Positions 35,626 through 43,792 of a stretch of 64,000 bases of DNA are shown here, piece after piece; position 1 is the first letter of the stretch, and each line of letters opens with the position of its first letter. The position numbers and the translations under genes are program-made. The notes below the pieces were generated by a model. It was not told where the DNA came from. It did not search any database and was given only the letters and a program-made list of their open reading frames with translations. The DNA comes from Fictibacillus phosphorivorans (GTDB lineage: Bacteria > Bacillota > Bacilli > Bacillales > Fictibacillaceae): NCBI RefSeq assembly GCF_023715845.1, contig NZ_JAMBOR010000006.1:80022-144021 (forward strand), given 5' to 3'.

Positions 35626-36240
35626 TTAACTGTTTTTTTGACGTTTCCTTATATATAACCCTATGAATACGATGAATAATACGATCAGCACCACATAGAT
35701 CACTTTGGAATAAACATCCATGTAATGAGCGATCATGTCCCAAGATTCTCCGAAATAAGCTCCAAGGTTTACGAGTACCACGTTCCATATTAGTGTCCCT
35801 ATCGTTGTGAGCAGAAGGAATACACCCATGTTCATGTTAGACATGCCAGCAGGGATCGATATCAAACTGCGGACGAGTGGTACAAATCGGCAGAAGAATA
35901 CCGTCCATGGTCCATATTTATCAAACCAAGCATCAGCTTTATGGATATCCTTTTTAGATAGACGCAGAATATGCCCCCACCGATCTATAATTTTCTCCAT
36001 CCTCTCAACATCCAGTTGAAGGCCGATCCAGTACAACACTAAAGCACCAAGGACAGAACCCGCTGTGGCTGAAAGGACAACACCCCATATACTCAAGTCA
36101 GCCGTTTGTGTCAAAAACCCGCCAAACGTTAAGATGATCTCCGACGGGATAGGCGGAAATATATTCTCAAGGGCAATCAGCAAAAAGATGCCCACATAGC
36201 CGAATTCGTTCATGATGTTCGTTAACCAATTTTCCATCAT
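35626..36240 (-). CDS. DedA family membrane protein
   Basis: 204 residues. The DedA signature appears as ENIFPPIPSEIILTFGGF (about 25-42) and FCRFVPLVRSLISIPAGMSNM (about 116-136), with transmembrane helices before, between and after. DedA proteins flip or recycle undecaprenyl phosphate or other lipids across the membrane. Two adjacent ATG codons follow AAAGGAGC. It is a single gene with an upstream terminator for the next gene. Confidence 0.92.
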   Translation of the reverse strand: MMENWLTNIMNEFGYVGIFLLIALENIFPPIPSEIILTFGGFLTQTADLSIWGVVLSATAGSVLGALVLYWIGLQLDVERMEKIIDRWGHILRLSKKDIHKADAWFDKYGPWTVFFCRFVPLVRSLISIPAGMSNMNMGVFLLLTTIGTLIWNVVLVNLGAYFGESWDMIAHYMDVYSKVIYVVLIVLFIVFIGLYIRKRQKNS

Positions 36241-36402
36241 TTGCTCCTTTATGCAAACTAAAATATCCTTTATGAATAGACTCTGTACAAGTACGTCTGT
36301 TTTCTAAAAAAGTTTCTATTAATATAAAGTTCCTTTAAAAAGCTTGGACGAAAAATGGAGACCTTAACCAATATCTATACCTTCAAAATAGAGTTGCGTT
36401 AT

Positions 36403-36440
36403 AAAAAACCTTTGGCATATTCCTACACCAAGGGTTTTCG
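36403..36440 (-). terminator. Terminator of the dienelactone hydrolase-like gene
   Basis: AAAACCTTTGG / CCAAGGGTTTT stem, T-rich on the minus strand. Confidence 0.75.
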
Positions 36441-36462
36441 TTTTATCTGATCGAACCTTTAA

Positions 36463-37032
36463 TTAGGCGAGAAACTCCAGAACTCGCTTGATTACAAGCC
36501 TCGTCGCGTCAGCATCGTAAGACGGTATACTGCTGTCGGTAAATAGATGTTCCTTGCCTTCGTACAGAAAAAGTTCAGCTCGATCGGCTGAAGCAACAAG
36601 TTCACGGGCAGCATCGATATCTCCGTCTTCAACGAAAAAAGGATCTTCACTCATGGCGTGAATTTGCACAGGCAAGTCGGCCGGCCACGGAGATTCAAAC
36701 GCAGAGGTTGGGAGGCAAGCATGAAAAAACAATGCACCTTTGGCACCATCACGAGTTTGAGCAAGCTGCTGTGCTGCCGGGACACCAAGTGAAAAACCAG
36801 CATAGACAACATCGCGTGAAAGCTCGCTCGCTACCCGAACGCCACGCGCCGTCACTTCATTAAATCCAATTTCCTTAACAAATGCCAGGCCTTCCTCCAG
36901 CGTGGAAAAAATTCGACCGTCGAATAAATCTGGTACGTGCACTGTATGTCCCGCACCTCTCAGTTGTTCGGAGATTTCTTCAATCCCCTTCGTTTTGCCT
37001 AAAACATGGTGAAACAACAAAACTTCTGCCAT
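36463..37032 (-). CDS. Dienelactone hydrolase family protein
   Basis: 189 residues from ATG 37032, preceded by GGAGGAAGACACG (an upstream TTG overlaps that ribosome site). The fold is a short alpha/beta hydrolase: VLLFHHVLG, PDLFDGRIF, the nucleophile elbow GFSLG (Ser in place of the Cys of true dienelactone hydrolase), SEDPFFVEDGD with the acid, and GKEHLFTD with the His. The wording (HTVHVPDLFDGR) resembles actinobacterial members, and codons are GC-richer than the neighbours, which suggests transfer. Substrate unknown. Confidence 0.83.
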   Translation of the reverse strand: MAEVLLFHHVLGKTKGIEEISEQLRGAGHTVHVPDLFDGRIFSTLEEGLAFVKEIGFNEVTARGVRVASELSRDVVYAGFSLGVPAAQQLAQTRDGAKGALFFHACLPTSAFESPWPADLPVQIHAMSEDPFFVEDGDIDAARELVASADRAELFLYEGKEHLFTDSSIPSYDADATRLVIKRVLEFLA

Positions 37033-37121
37033 CGTGTCTTCCTCCAATTTATAAATTTTATACCTGAATAACTAACAAGATTCTTGCACTACTTATTCAG
37101 TAATCCTGCTATGTTTGTTGA

Positions 37122-37685
37122 TTACGTTTCATTCTTTATTACCTGTTCATAATGATCATTAAGGATGGCAAGCATTTGATGATCTTCCCACTTCCCGTTG
37201 ATCATGACATTTTTCTTTGCGATTCCTTCTTTGTGGAATCCATTTTTCTCTAATATTCTAACGGACCCGATATTACGAGGCATGACTTGAGCTTCGATTC
37301 GATGAAGCTTTATTTGATTGAACGCAAAGCGAACAATTAATTTTAACGCTTCTGTCATATAGCCCTTTCCGTTATGCTCTTTATCGAGGGAGTACCCTAC
37401 CATCGCCTTCTGACCAGGCCCACGCTCCAGCTTAAACAGACCAATCTGACCAATCAAGATATCAGAATCATTAAGGTAGATACCAAAGGAGTATCCGAGA
37501 TCGTTCTCTCTGTTCTCCTCCATCCTTTCCAGTCTTTTTGCTTGTCCTTCCAAAGTACAAAAATCATCATCACGCGTAGGAGCGAATTGATTAAAGAAAT
37601 CCTTGTTCCTTGTTTCAAGTTCAAGTAAAGGTTCTATTTCATTTCGATCCACCGGTTTTAAGTACACATGCTTCCCTTTTAACAT
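37122..37685 (-). CDS. RimJ/RimL-type GNAT acetyltransferase
   Basis: 187 residues from ATG 37685, with GGAGGG 7 bases upstream. It opens KGKHVYLKPVDRNEIEPLLEL, has motif A as VGYSLDKEHNGKGYMTEALKLI, and ends VRILEKNGFHKEGIAKK. This is the ribosomal-protein/other N-acetyltransferase subgroup, which acetylates N-termini or small amines. Target unknown. On the same strand as the DinB-like gene 34 bp upstream, so the two are probably one unit. Confidence 0.87.
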   Translation of the reverse strand: MLKGKHVYLKPVDRNEIEPLLELETRNKDFFNQFAPTRDDDFCTLEGQAKRLERMEENRENDLGYSFGIYLNDSDILIGQIGLFKLERGPGQKAMVGYSLDKEHNGKGYMTEALKLIVRFAFNQIKLHRIEAQVMPRNIGSVRILEKNGFHKEGIAKKNVMINGKWEDHQMLAILNDHYEQVIKNET

Positions 37686-37718
37686 CAACTAGCCCTCCGT
37701 AAAGATTTAACTTCACTA

Positions 37719-38243
37719 TTATTTGGCTTCTATCATTTCTACTTTCCAGCTGTTTTGCAGCTTCCGAATAAAAATGATCTGCCCGATATGGTAAGCGTTA
37801 TGCGTTGTAACGTTTCCCATGACTTCCCACCATTTCGCAGGCAGAGGAAACCCTGTAACTTCCCTTTCAAGCTTTTCTTCGGTTAATAACTCCTGCCATT
37901 TGAGTAAGATCTCTAGAAGTCGTTCTTTAAGTTGATTAAAAGTTGCATCTTCTGGAATGACAAAGCTTTTGTCATTGTCACCAATAGCGGCCACGGCATC
38001 AACATGAGATTTTATGTATCTGGTTTGCCACGTTTCATTCCAATAAAGCAAGTGCTGCGTAATTTCAGCGATACTATGGCAGTTTTCGCTAGGCTTCCAA
38101 AAAGCTTGTTTCTCTGATAAACCTTTAACCGAGTCGGAAAATGGAAGATACCAGCTCGGATCATTTGCGTTTGCTAATAATTGATCAGACAAAACGCCTT
38201 TTGCATGAACCACTTGATTCAACTCCTTATAACGAGATCTCAT
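37719..38243 (-). CDS. DinB family protein
   Basis: 174 residues, all-helical. Three His positions fit the DinB metal site: ITQHLLYWNETW near 66-77 and TTHNAYHIGQIIFIRK near 148-163. DinB proteins form four-helix bundles that bind a divalent metal; many are thiol-dependent S-transferases, others are of unknown use. Followed on the same strand by the GNAT gene. Confidence 0.85.
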   Translation of the reverse strand: MRSRYKELNQVVHAKGVLSDQLLANANDPSWYLPFSDSVKGLSEKQAFWKPSENCHSIAEITQHLLYWNETWQTRYIKSHVDAVAAIGDNDKSFVIPEDATFNQLKERLLEILLKWQELLTEEKLEREVTGFPLPAKWWEVMGNVTTHNAYHIGQIIFIRKLQNSWKVEMIEAK

Positions 38244-38362
38244 TAAATCAAATAGATATTCTATTTTCGAAAGGTATTTTCCTTTTAAACCTCCGTTTAA
38301 AAACCGTCAAATCCCCTCGAGCAGCCATTCAAAAGATTTATTTATAAAAAACACATTCCCTT

Positions 38363-38388
38363 GTTTATTATTCTAGAATAACGGATAC
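38363..38388 (+). promoter_or_regulatory. Possible sigma-B promoter of gsiB
   Basis: GTTTAT, 14 bp, GGATAC. This fits the sigma-B consensus GTTTAA-N12-15-GGGTAT at most positions and stands about 65 bp before the gsiB-like start. gsiB of B. subtilis is a sigma-B gene. Confidence 0.5.
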
Positions 38389-38452
38389 ATTTCCTATACA
38401 GCTGACAACAAGGAACATTGTCGGCTGATATCATTTAAAGGAGGAATTTTCG

Positions 38453-38707
38453 ATGGCTAAACAAAATCGAGGTAAAATGAGCAGAGAAGAAGCAGGTCGC
38501 AAAGGTGGAGAAGCGACTTCAAGAAACCATGACAAAGAATTTTATCAAGATATTGGTGAAAAAGGCGGAGAAGCTACCTCCAGAAATCATGATAAGGACT
38601 TTTACCAAGATATTGGTGAAAAAGGTGGAGAGTCTACCTCCAGAAACCATAATAAAGACTTTTACCGGGAGATCGGTGAAAAAGGCGGAAAAGCTAGAAA
38701 ACAATAA
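38453..38707 (+). CDS. gsiB: General stress protein GsiB, KGG-repeat hydrophilin
   Basis: 84 residues with four KGG repeats of about 20 residues (KGGEATSRNHDKEFYQDIGE and variants) and the opening MSREEAGRKGGE of B. subtilis GsiB. The B. subtilis protein has five or more repeats, so this is a short form. It is a glycine-rich hydrophilin made in large amounts under sigma-B stress, thought to protect cell contents during drying. AAAGGAGGAATTTTCG before the ATG is a near-perfect ribosome site. Ends at a terminator shared with the convergent peptidase gene. Confidence 0.93.
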   Translation: MAKQNRGKMSREEAGRKGGEATSRNHDKEFYQDIGEKGGEATSRNHDKDFYQDIGEKGGESTSRNHNKDFYREIGEKGGKARKQ

Positions 38708-38728
38708 TAACAACGGATAAAAACCATA

Positions 38729-38768
38729 AAAAACTCGGTTCCTTTCGATGAAGGACCGAGTTTTATTT
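38729..38768. terminator. Terminator of gsiB
   Basis: AAACTCGGTTCCTT / AAGGACCGAGTTT stem with TCGATG loop and flanking T on both strands. Confidence 0.85.
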
Positions 38769-38773
38769 TAATC

Positions 38774-39226
38774 TTAAGCTGCAAATCCCTTGCCATAATA
38801 AGGTTCTAGAGAGTGGTGCATCAAGAGTTCGAACAACTCCCTGTTCTCCATCACCTTCAGTCTGTCACCTAGTAGTATCCTAGCGATTTCCCATGCGTTT
38901 GTCTCTGCACGTATTTCTATTCTTCGTTTAATATGACCTGCTTTGATGGTATCAAGTTGTTCACAGATATCTAAGAGCGTATCATCTAAGGCGTGACCCA
39001 ATTCATGTGCAAATACAATGGCAGCATGAATCTCAAATGGCTTCAATGATTTGTACAGCGTGAGGCATTGATTTTCTAAACCTTTTATATAAAGTGTGAT
39101 CTTATTGTTTGTTGGACGATACACTCCTCCCGCCAATGGCCGGGTTTCGGAGATCGTCTTGAATTCAACGTCTACAGGAAAAGAGTATTCTTTCATCATA
39201 TCTTCTACTATTTTTATAGAGAACAC
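38774..39226 (-). CDS. IrrE-like HExxH zinc peptidase
   Basis: 150 residues. VFAHELGHALDD (about 71-82) is an HExxH zinc site, and RAETNAWEIAR (about 107-117) supplies the third acid in the layout of IrrE/ImmA-type peptidases. No helix-turn-helix is attached, so if it cleaves a repressor the partner is separate. Function is unknown. It is convergent with gsiB. Confidence 0.75.
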   Translation of the reverse strand: MFSIKIVEDMMKEYSFPVDVEFKTISETRPLAGGVYRPTNNKITLYIKGLENQCLTLYKSLKPFEIHAAIVFAHELGHALDDTLLDICEQLDTIKAGHIKRRIEIRAETNAWEIARILLGDRLKVMENRELFELLMHHSLEPYYGKGFAA

Positions 39227-39290
39227 CTGCCTGATAAAATTTCTAACCTTATATTAGTATAACAATAGTTCCGGTCATTTAGCATATAAT

Positions 39291-39319
39291 TTGTATACGT
39301 TTTTTATACTTTTTATAAT
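39291..39319 (+). promoter_or_regulatory. Sigma-A promoter of the fusB leader
   Basis: TTGTAT, 17 bp, TATAAT. It predicts a transcript start near 39326 and a leader of about 200 nt before the fusB-like ATG at 39524. Confidence 0.7.
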
Positions 39320-39344
39320 AGATAAAGAATGGAGGTTGATGGAA

Positions 39345-39431
39345 ATGGCAAATCAGTTTGCCGTAATCAGAAGCTGCTCATGCAAAGCCTTGTTGTTAGG
39401 GCGATACTTTGTATGGGCGGATCGTAATTAG
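39345..39431 (+). CDS. Leader peptide of fusB-like gene
   Basis: 28 residues, MANQFAVIRSCSCKALLLGR and eight more to TAG 39431. GGAGG lies 9 bases before the ATG. Codons 9-15 overlap the 5' arm of the terminator hairpin in front of fusB. That is the arrangement of antibiotic-sensing leader peptides, where a stalled ribosome changes RNA folding. Confidence 0.55.
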   Translation: MANQFAVIRSCSCKALLLGRYFVWADRN

Positions 39432-39493
39432 TTAGAATTGTCGCCCGAGAGCAGTTATCGTTTCTAATAATGGGCTTTGCAGCTTGTTTTTTT
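39371..39493 (+). promoter_or_regulatory. Attenuator structure before fusB-like gene
   Basis: AAGCTGC and GCAAAGCC (39371-39389, inside the leader peptide frame) pair with GGGCTTTGCAGCTT (39472-39485), which is followed by a seven-T run. Inside the loop GGGCGA (39399-39404) pairs with TCGCCC (39441-39446). The outer pairing makes an intrinsic terminator 30 bp before the fusB ATG; translation of the leader would block its 5' arm. Confidence 0.65.
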
Positions 39494-39523
39494 ATAAATA
39501 AAACGAAGGAGCTGTAAAAGCAA

Positions 39524-40174
39524 ATGCAAACACCATTTATTAGAAACCATCAATATAACCTCATTAAAAAACTGGTCGGAAAGCTGCAGCACGCCTGCAA
39601 TAACGGTGCTGACCCTAAAGTCATCGAAGCAGTAGAGTTCAGTGCTCTCACTGCGATTCTTGATTCGTTTCCCGAATTAACACATTCACAAAAAGAAATG
39701 GTAGAAAAATTCGTCGGGATGCGTAAATCTGAAGAATTTCAACAATACTTCCTTTCGTTAGAGTCTTATTTAGAAGCCTTTTCGGAAGTAACGGGAAAAC
39801 AGTTGATGAAGCTGTTTCCAAAGATCAAGAAGTTAAAGACACCAAACCTCAGCGCGGTTGATCTTCACAAGATCAGTTATTTGGGCTGGGTGGACATCGC
39901 TACTCAAAAACTGTTCATCGTCTATCATCTGAACGGTAAGACAGTGGGGATTCAAGGGCGTTACACACCGGCAAGTAAAGGCGTATGCTTTTTATGTAAT
40001 GGGATTGGAGACGTAGCGCTGTTTTCAGCGGTCACCAAATCTAAACCCGCGAACGCATCCTCAGATTATTATAAAGCGATCGGCAACTATATGTGTGTAG
40101 ACAGTCATACGTGCAACAAGAAGATTACAGACGTTACAGTGTTAGAGAAATTTCTGCATGATGTTCTTCATTAA
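39524..40174 (+). CDS. FusB/FusC-type elongation factor G-binding protein
   Basis: 216 residues, the normal FusB length. An N-terminal helical bundle (about 1-80) is followed by a C-terminal domain with a four-Cys zinc site: CFLC at 155-158 and C191...C197 in CVDSHTC, as in FusB. These proteins bind EF-G and release ribosome-EF-G complexes jammed by fusidic acid, giving resistance; chromosomal relatives in Bacilli may do the same or aid normal recycling. Control by the leader peptide and attenuator upstream fits an inducible ribosome-protection gene. Confidence 0.88.
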   Translation: MQTPFIRNHQYNLIKKLVGKLQHACNNGADPKVIEAVEFSALTAILDSFPELTHSQKEMVEKFVGMRKSEEFQQYFLSLESYLEAFSEVTGKQLMKLFPKIKKLKTPNLSAVDLHKISYLGWVDIATQKLFIVYHLNGKTVGIQGRYTPASKGVCFLCNGIGDVALFSAVTKSKPANASSDYYKAIGNYMCVDSHTCNKKITDVTVLEKFLHDVLH

Positions 40175-40190
40175 AAATAAATACAAACAA

Positions 40191-40231
40191 AAAAGCCATC
40201 TAATTCACTCATGAATTAGGTGGTTTTACTT
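40191..40231 (+). terminator. Terminator of fusB-like gene
   Basis: AAGCCATCTAATTCA pairs with TGAATTAGGTGGTTT (one G-U-like mismatch) around loop CTCA, then ACTTTT. Confidence 0.8.
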
Positions 40232-40363
40232 TTCCTACCCCGATTTCCCTGATCAACAGGATCATTTTAATAATAATGACTACCTATTAGGTTCTCGTCC
40301 ATACTTCTAATTAATAAGAACATATACATATACGGAAGAAAATTTATTAAAAGGATGTTTTTT

Positions 40364-40810
40364 TTGTTTAAAGGTAAAAGAGCGTATTTAGTACCAGGCA
40401 GTGTTATCGAACAATTTATTGGTCAATATATCACGACTTCTATTACAGGGTTCGGGCAGGTGGTGGCCCAAGTCGTTAAATACGATAAAGCAACCAAAAT
40501 GGCAACCCTTAATGTATTCACACCGAGTGGAGTTAGAGCGATGCAAGTCCATGAAACCGATATGGTTGGTATTGCTCCTTATCAAGGACCGATTCCTCCT
40601 GTTTTCGGATCTGGCATGGGACAGATGGGCGGCCAGATGGGACAGCAAGGACAAATGGGTCAGATGGGCCAGATGGGCCAGATGGGCCAGATGGGCCAGA
40701 TGGGGGGCCAAATGGGACAGCAAGGACAAATGGGCCAATGGGGTCAACAGTATATCCCATGGTGGGTTATACAACAATATCTTTATGGCGGCGGACGGTC
40801 TAGTAAATAA
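40364..40810 (+). CDS. MGQ-repeat protein of unknown function
   Basis: About 148 residues from TTG 40364 (AAAAGGATG upstream; an ATG at 40355 lies within the ribosome site). The N-terminal 80 residues look like a small beta domain (RAYLVPGSVIEQFIGQ, then GFGQVVAQVVKYD and MATLNVFTPSGVRAMQV). The next 45 residues are almost only Met, Gly and Gln (QMGQMGGQ repeats). The end, YIPWWVIQQYLYGGGRSSK, is aromatic. The layout suggests a spore coat or surface assembly protein, but I do not recognise the family. Confidence 0.7.
   Translation: MFKGKRAYLVPGSVIEQFIGQYITTSITGFGQVVAQVVKYDKATKMATLNVFTPSGVRAMQVHETDMVGIAPYQGPIPPVFGSGMGQMGGQMGQQGQMGQMGQMGQMGQMGQMGGQMGQQGQMGQWGQQYIPWWVIQQYLYGGGRSSK
40629..40735 (+). 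repeat. 9-bp minisatellite inside a larger duplication
   Basis: Five units of CAGATGGGC/G at 40661-40705 lie between two near-identical 32-bp blocks (40629-40660 and 40704-40735). All steps are multiples of three, so copy-number change would keep the protein in frame. Confidence 0.9.
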
Positions 40811-40843
40811 TTGCGCGCCTCTAATTCGTAGTCTGAACGGAAA

Positions 40844-40877
40844 AAATCGTGAGAACCACTCCTCACGATTTTTTATT
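40844..40877. terminator. Bidirectional terminator
   Basis: AAAATCGTGAG / CTCACGATTTT stem followed by T, between two convergent small genes; it contains the stop of the minus-strand gene. Confidence 0.85.
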
Positions 40878-41024
40878 TTGCTTCGATTTACTTCCCTTTT
40901 TTGAACGATACTCGTTTCCTTTGTTATTGTTGCCGCTGATTAGCTCACTTGCAAATTCTTGATCGTGCTGCGCTTTTGGTGAACCTTGATTTTTGCTTCC
41001 TTCACTTCCGTTGCGGTTCGTCAT
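40863..41024 (-). CDS. Small hydrophilic protein, possibly spore-associated
   Basis: 53 residues (MTNRNGSEGSKNQGSPKAQH, then DQEFASELISGNNNKGNEYR and a Lys/Ser-rich tail). AAAGGAGGAAATAAA before the ATG is a strong ribosome site. The EFASE segment and Gln/Asn/Lys richness recall gamma-type small acid-soluble spore proteins, but the match is short. No membrane segment and no Cys. Confidence 0.6.
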   Translation of the reverse strand: MTNRNGSEGSKNQGSPKAQHDQEFASELISGNNNKGNEYRSKKGSKSKQNKKS

Positions 41025-41101
41025 TTTATTTCCTCCTTTTACATCTAGCTTCCTTTTTAGTATTGCTTTTCTGCTCCCGATTACTCATTTTTCAACCATA
41101 T

Positions 41102-41155
41102 AAAAAAGCTGATACAAATGGGTATCCTTCCCTTTTGTATCAGCTTCCTTTTTTA
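41102..41155 (-). terminator. Terminator of the MFS pump gene
   Basis: AAGCTGATACAAA / TTTGTATCAGCTT stem with T-rich ends just after the stop at 41153. Confidence 0.85.
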
Positions 41156-42691
41156 TTCGGTTACTGGTTTTGCTGGTTTTGCTGGTTTTGCTAGTGTTTT
41201 GCTTTGATTTTCGATTTTATTAACAGCCTCTGCACTTGTATCTACTCGTTTCACGAACAGTGCTAATAAGAGAGCAACAAGATTCATTCCTAATGCTACA
41301 TAGAACGAATACTGAATTCCTGCTAATAAAGCTTGCTGAGTGATCTCAGCGGTTGACGCTTGTGTGATCGTCGCAGGATCCACTCCGCTCATTAAGCTTT
41401 CTGCTTCTGTTTTCGTTACAGAGTTCATGAGCGTAACAAGGATAGCTGTTCCAATCGAACCAGACACTTGCTGTGCTGTGTTGTTCACTGCCGTACCATG
41501 CGGATTGAGCTTTGTTGGCAGCTGGTTTAAACCGTTCGTCATGATCGGCATCATGACCATGGAAAGTCCGAACATGCGCATTGAGTAAACAAAAATGATA
41601 AAAGAATACGCTGATTTTGCATCTAAGTTCGCCAGCATATAAGTGGAAACGGCTGTGATCGACAACCCGATAACTGCTAAAGCGCGCGGTCCGAATTTAT
41701 CGAACAGTTTCCCTGTGATCGGTGACATGATCGCCATCACGATCGCACCCGGCAGCATCATGAGACCAGAGTCTAACGGTGAAATACCGCGAACACTCTG
41801 TACATAAGCCGGTGTTAAAATCATCCCCGAGAACATCGCTACTGCGTTTACAATCGCGATGACTGAAGCTAATGCAAACATCGGATATTTATAAACACGT
41901 ATATTTAATAGCGGTTCATCAAGTTTGAGCTGACGCCACAAGAACAGAATTAATGCGATACTACCTGTGATGAGTGTGCTAAGAACGATGGTATCCGTCC
42001 ATCCATCTGAACTTGCGGTACTGCATCCGTATAGAATGCCTCCGAAACCGAGACTTGATAAGACTAGAGATGTGTAATCAAGAGTCGCCTTCTTGTTTTG
42101 AGTCATCACGTTTTCAAGTTTCCAGACGGCAAACAGTAAGCTGATGATCGCAAGCGGCAGAATCATCTCAAACAGTAAACGCCAGTCATAGTACTCTACG
42201 ATATACCCGGATAAAGTAGGTCCAATTGCAGGAGCCGTAATCATTACAAGACCAAAGATCCCCATTGCCATCCCACGCTTCTCGCGTGGAAAGCTTACGA
42301 GCATGATATTCATTAACAATGGTCCCATCACAGCGGAACCAACGGCCTGGATCATGCGGCCAGTCAGTAAAAGACCAAAGTTAGGTGCAAAGGCTGAAAT
42401 CGCTGTACCTAATGTAAAGATCGCCATTGAACTGATAAACAACGATCTATTTGAAAAGCGTGTGATCAGAAAGGCTGATGCAGGAATCAAAACCCCGCTG
42501 ACAAGCATGTATCCTGTTACAAGCCATTGAACAGTCGAATAATCTTTTATTTCTAAATCCACCATAATCGTCGGAAGAGCTACGTTCAGCAATGAGTTGT
42601 TCAGAAATGAAACGAATGCCCCAACGAAGAGAATGGCAAGCATTAAATATGGAGGCTTTTGTGTTTCTAAAGCTGTATCCTTATTTTTCAT
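41153..42691 (-). CDS. DHA2-type MFS multidrug exporter (14 helices, EmrB/QacA group)
   Basis: 512 residues with 14 predicted transmembrane helices. Conserved motifs: LNVALPTIMVDL (motif D1, helix 1), WLVTGYMLVSGVLIPASAFL and the motif C-like GPTLSGYIVEYYDWRLLF. It is a proton-driven drug exporter. The C-terminus has an AKPAKPAKP tail. A divergent TetR regulator and two TTTATACT palindromes in the shared promoter region show it is repressed by that protein and probably induced by a substrate. Confidence 0.9.
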   Translation of the reverse strand: MKNKDTALETQKPPYLMLAILFVGAFVSFLNNSLLNVALPTIMVDLEIKDYSTVQWLVTGYMLVSGVLIPASAFLITRFSNRSLFISSMAIFTLGTAISAFAPNFGLLLTGRMIQAVGSAVMGPLLMNIMLVSFPREKRGMAMGIFGLVMITAPAIGPTLSGYIVEYYDWRLLFEMILPLAIISLLFAVWKLENVMTQNKKATLDYTSLVLSSLGFGGILYGCSTASSDGWTDTIVLSTLITGSIALILFLWRQLKLDEPLLNIRVYKYPMFALASVIAIVNAVAMFSGMILTPAYVQSVRGISPLDSGLMMLPGAIVMAIMSPITGKLFDKFGPRALAVIGLSITAVSTYMLANLDAKSAYSFIIFVYSMRMFGLSMVMMPIMTNGLNQLPTKLNPHGTAVNNTAQQVSGSIGTAILVTLMNSVTKTEAESLMSGVDPATITQASTAEITQQALLAGIQYSFYVALGMNLVALLLALFVKRVDTSAEAVNKIENQSKTLAKPAKPAKPVTE

Positions 42692-42738
42692 GTATATTCC
42701 CCTCTTATTTTTAAAATGAACTACTTAACTTTATTAAG

Positions 42739-42757
42739 TTTATACTCGTAGTATAAA
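42739..42757. promoter_or_regulatory. TetR operator 1
   Basis: TTTATACTCGTAGTATAAA, a perfect 8-3-8 palindrome on the pump side of the intergenic region. Confidence 0.8.
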
Positions 42758-42815
42758 AAAGGCAATACTTTTGTACCGTCAGTTTAAAAAATATTTGTTT
42801 TTCCAGTAGAAGAAA

Positions 42816-42834
42816 TTTATACTACTAGTAGGAG
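42816..42834. promoter_or_regulatory. TetR operator 2
   Basis: TTTATACTACTAGTAGGAG shares the left half-site TTTATACT and the AGTA of the right half with operator 1. It stands 25 bp before the tetR start, fitting self-repression. Confidence 0.65.
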
Positions 42835-42858
42835 AAAACAAAAGGATGGCTTGAATAC

Positions 42859-43740
42859 ATGAATAATAAGAAAAGAAAAGTTGCAGATATCGCATTAACA
42901 CTGTTTATCGAAAAAGGTATTCAGCAAACTTCGATTCAGGAGATCATCGAAAAAGCGAATATTTCAAAAGGCACATTTTACAATTATTTTTCCTCAAAGA
43001 GTGATTGCATAGCAGATATCTTAGAGTTCCTGCGCTATGATGCGAGCCAGCAGCGTATCGCCCTTCAGATCGGCAAGGATCCAAGTGACCGACAAGTTTT
43101 TATCGAACAGATTACTACGATCATGCGTCTAAATCATGAACGTAACGTAACACCTTTGTTTGAGGCGATTCTATCATCTAATGAGGCGGACCTGAAAAAA
43201 TTGGTGATGCAGCATCGTGTTTATGAGATGGAATGGCTATCTAATCGGTTTATTGACATCATGGGAGAAGATATCCGCGAGCACGCTTTTGAAGCGACCG
43301 TCCTTTTTTTTGGAATGGTGCAACACATGTTGTTTACACTACGTGTCACGAACAGTACGTTTTCATTAGATGAAGTGGTGGGCACCCTTCTGTCATATAT
43401 TGAACTGATCGCCCCAAAAATGATCATGAACGAAAAAGTAATGCTGAACCATTCTGCTATTGATCTGTTGCGATCTAATATGAGTAAAAATGTCGTGACC
43501 AAAGAAGATGTTATAAAGCTTGCGGAGGTCCTGCAGGATCATCACACCTTTACGGAAGAGCAACAGGATTTATTCGAAGTTATCATGAGCGAATTAGAGC
43601 GTGAACGAATGCGTAAAGTCGTTCTTCAGCCTTTGTTAAACCCGTTTCAAAAGCTGTTTGATGATACCCCTGTGCAATCACACGTTCAAAAATTCACAAA
43701 TATGCTTTGGTATTTGTTAAAGACCGAGCTTAAAAGATAA
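42859..43740 (+). CDS. TetR/AcrR family repressor
   Basis: 293 residues, longer than the usual 190-220. The N-terminal helix-turn-helix is classic: VADIALTLFIEKGIQQTSIQEI, then ANISKGTFYNYFSSKSDC. The C-terminal ligand domain extends further than in most members, with an extra 80-residue helical part after about 215. ATG has AAAGGATGG upstream. Divergent from the MFS pump and flanked by palindromic operators, so it represses both genes. Confidence 0.9.
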   Translation: MNNKKRKVADIALTLFIEKGIQQTSIQEIIEKANISKGTFYNYFSSKSDCIADILEFLRYDASQQRIALQIGKDPSDRQVFIEQITTIMRLNHERNVTPLFEAILSSNEADLKKLVMQHRVYEMEWLSNRFIDIMGEDIREHAFEATVLFFGMVQHMLFTLRVTNSTFSLDEVVGTLLSYIELIAPKMIMNEKVMLNHSAIDLLRSNMSKNVVTKEDVIKLAEVLQDHHTFTEEQQDLFEVIMSELERERMRKVVLQPLLNPFQKLFDDTPVQSHVQKFTNMLWYLLKTELKR

Positions 43741-43741
43741 T

Positions 43742-43780
43742 GAGGCAGACCGGATTTATTTCCGGGTGCCTCTTTTTTAT
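43742..43780 (+). terminator. Terminator of the tetR gene
   Basis: GAGGC...CCGG stem with CCGG...GCCTC and a six-T run. Confidence 0.85.
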
Positions 43781-43792
43781 TGAAGGCATTTT

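Noticed and set aside
38505..38720. Second plus-strand frame in gsiB
   Set aside because: Shadow created by the internal KGG repeats.
40388..40777. Minus-strand Leu/His/Ala repeat frame
   Set aside because: Antisense of the MGQ minisatellite.
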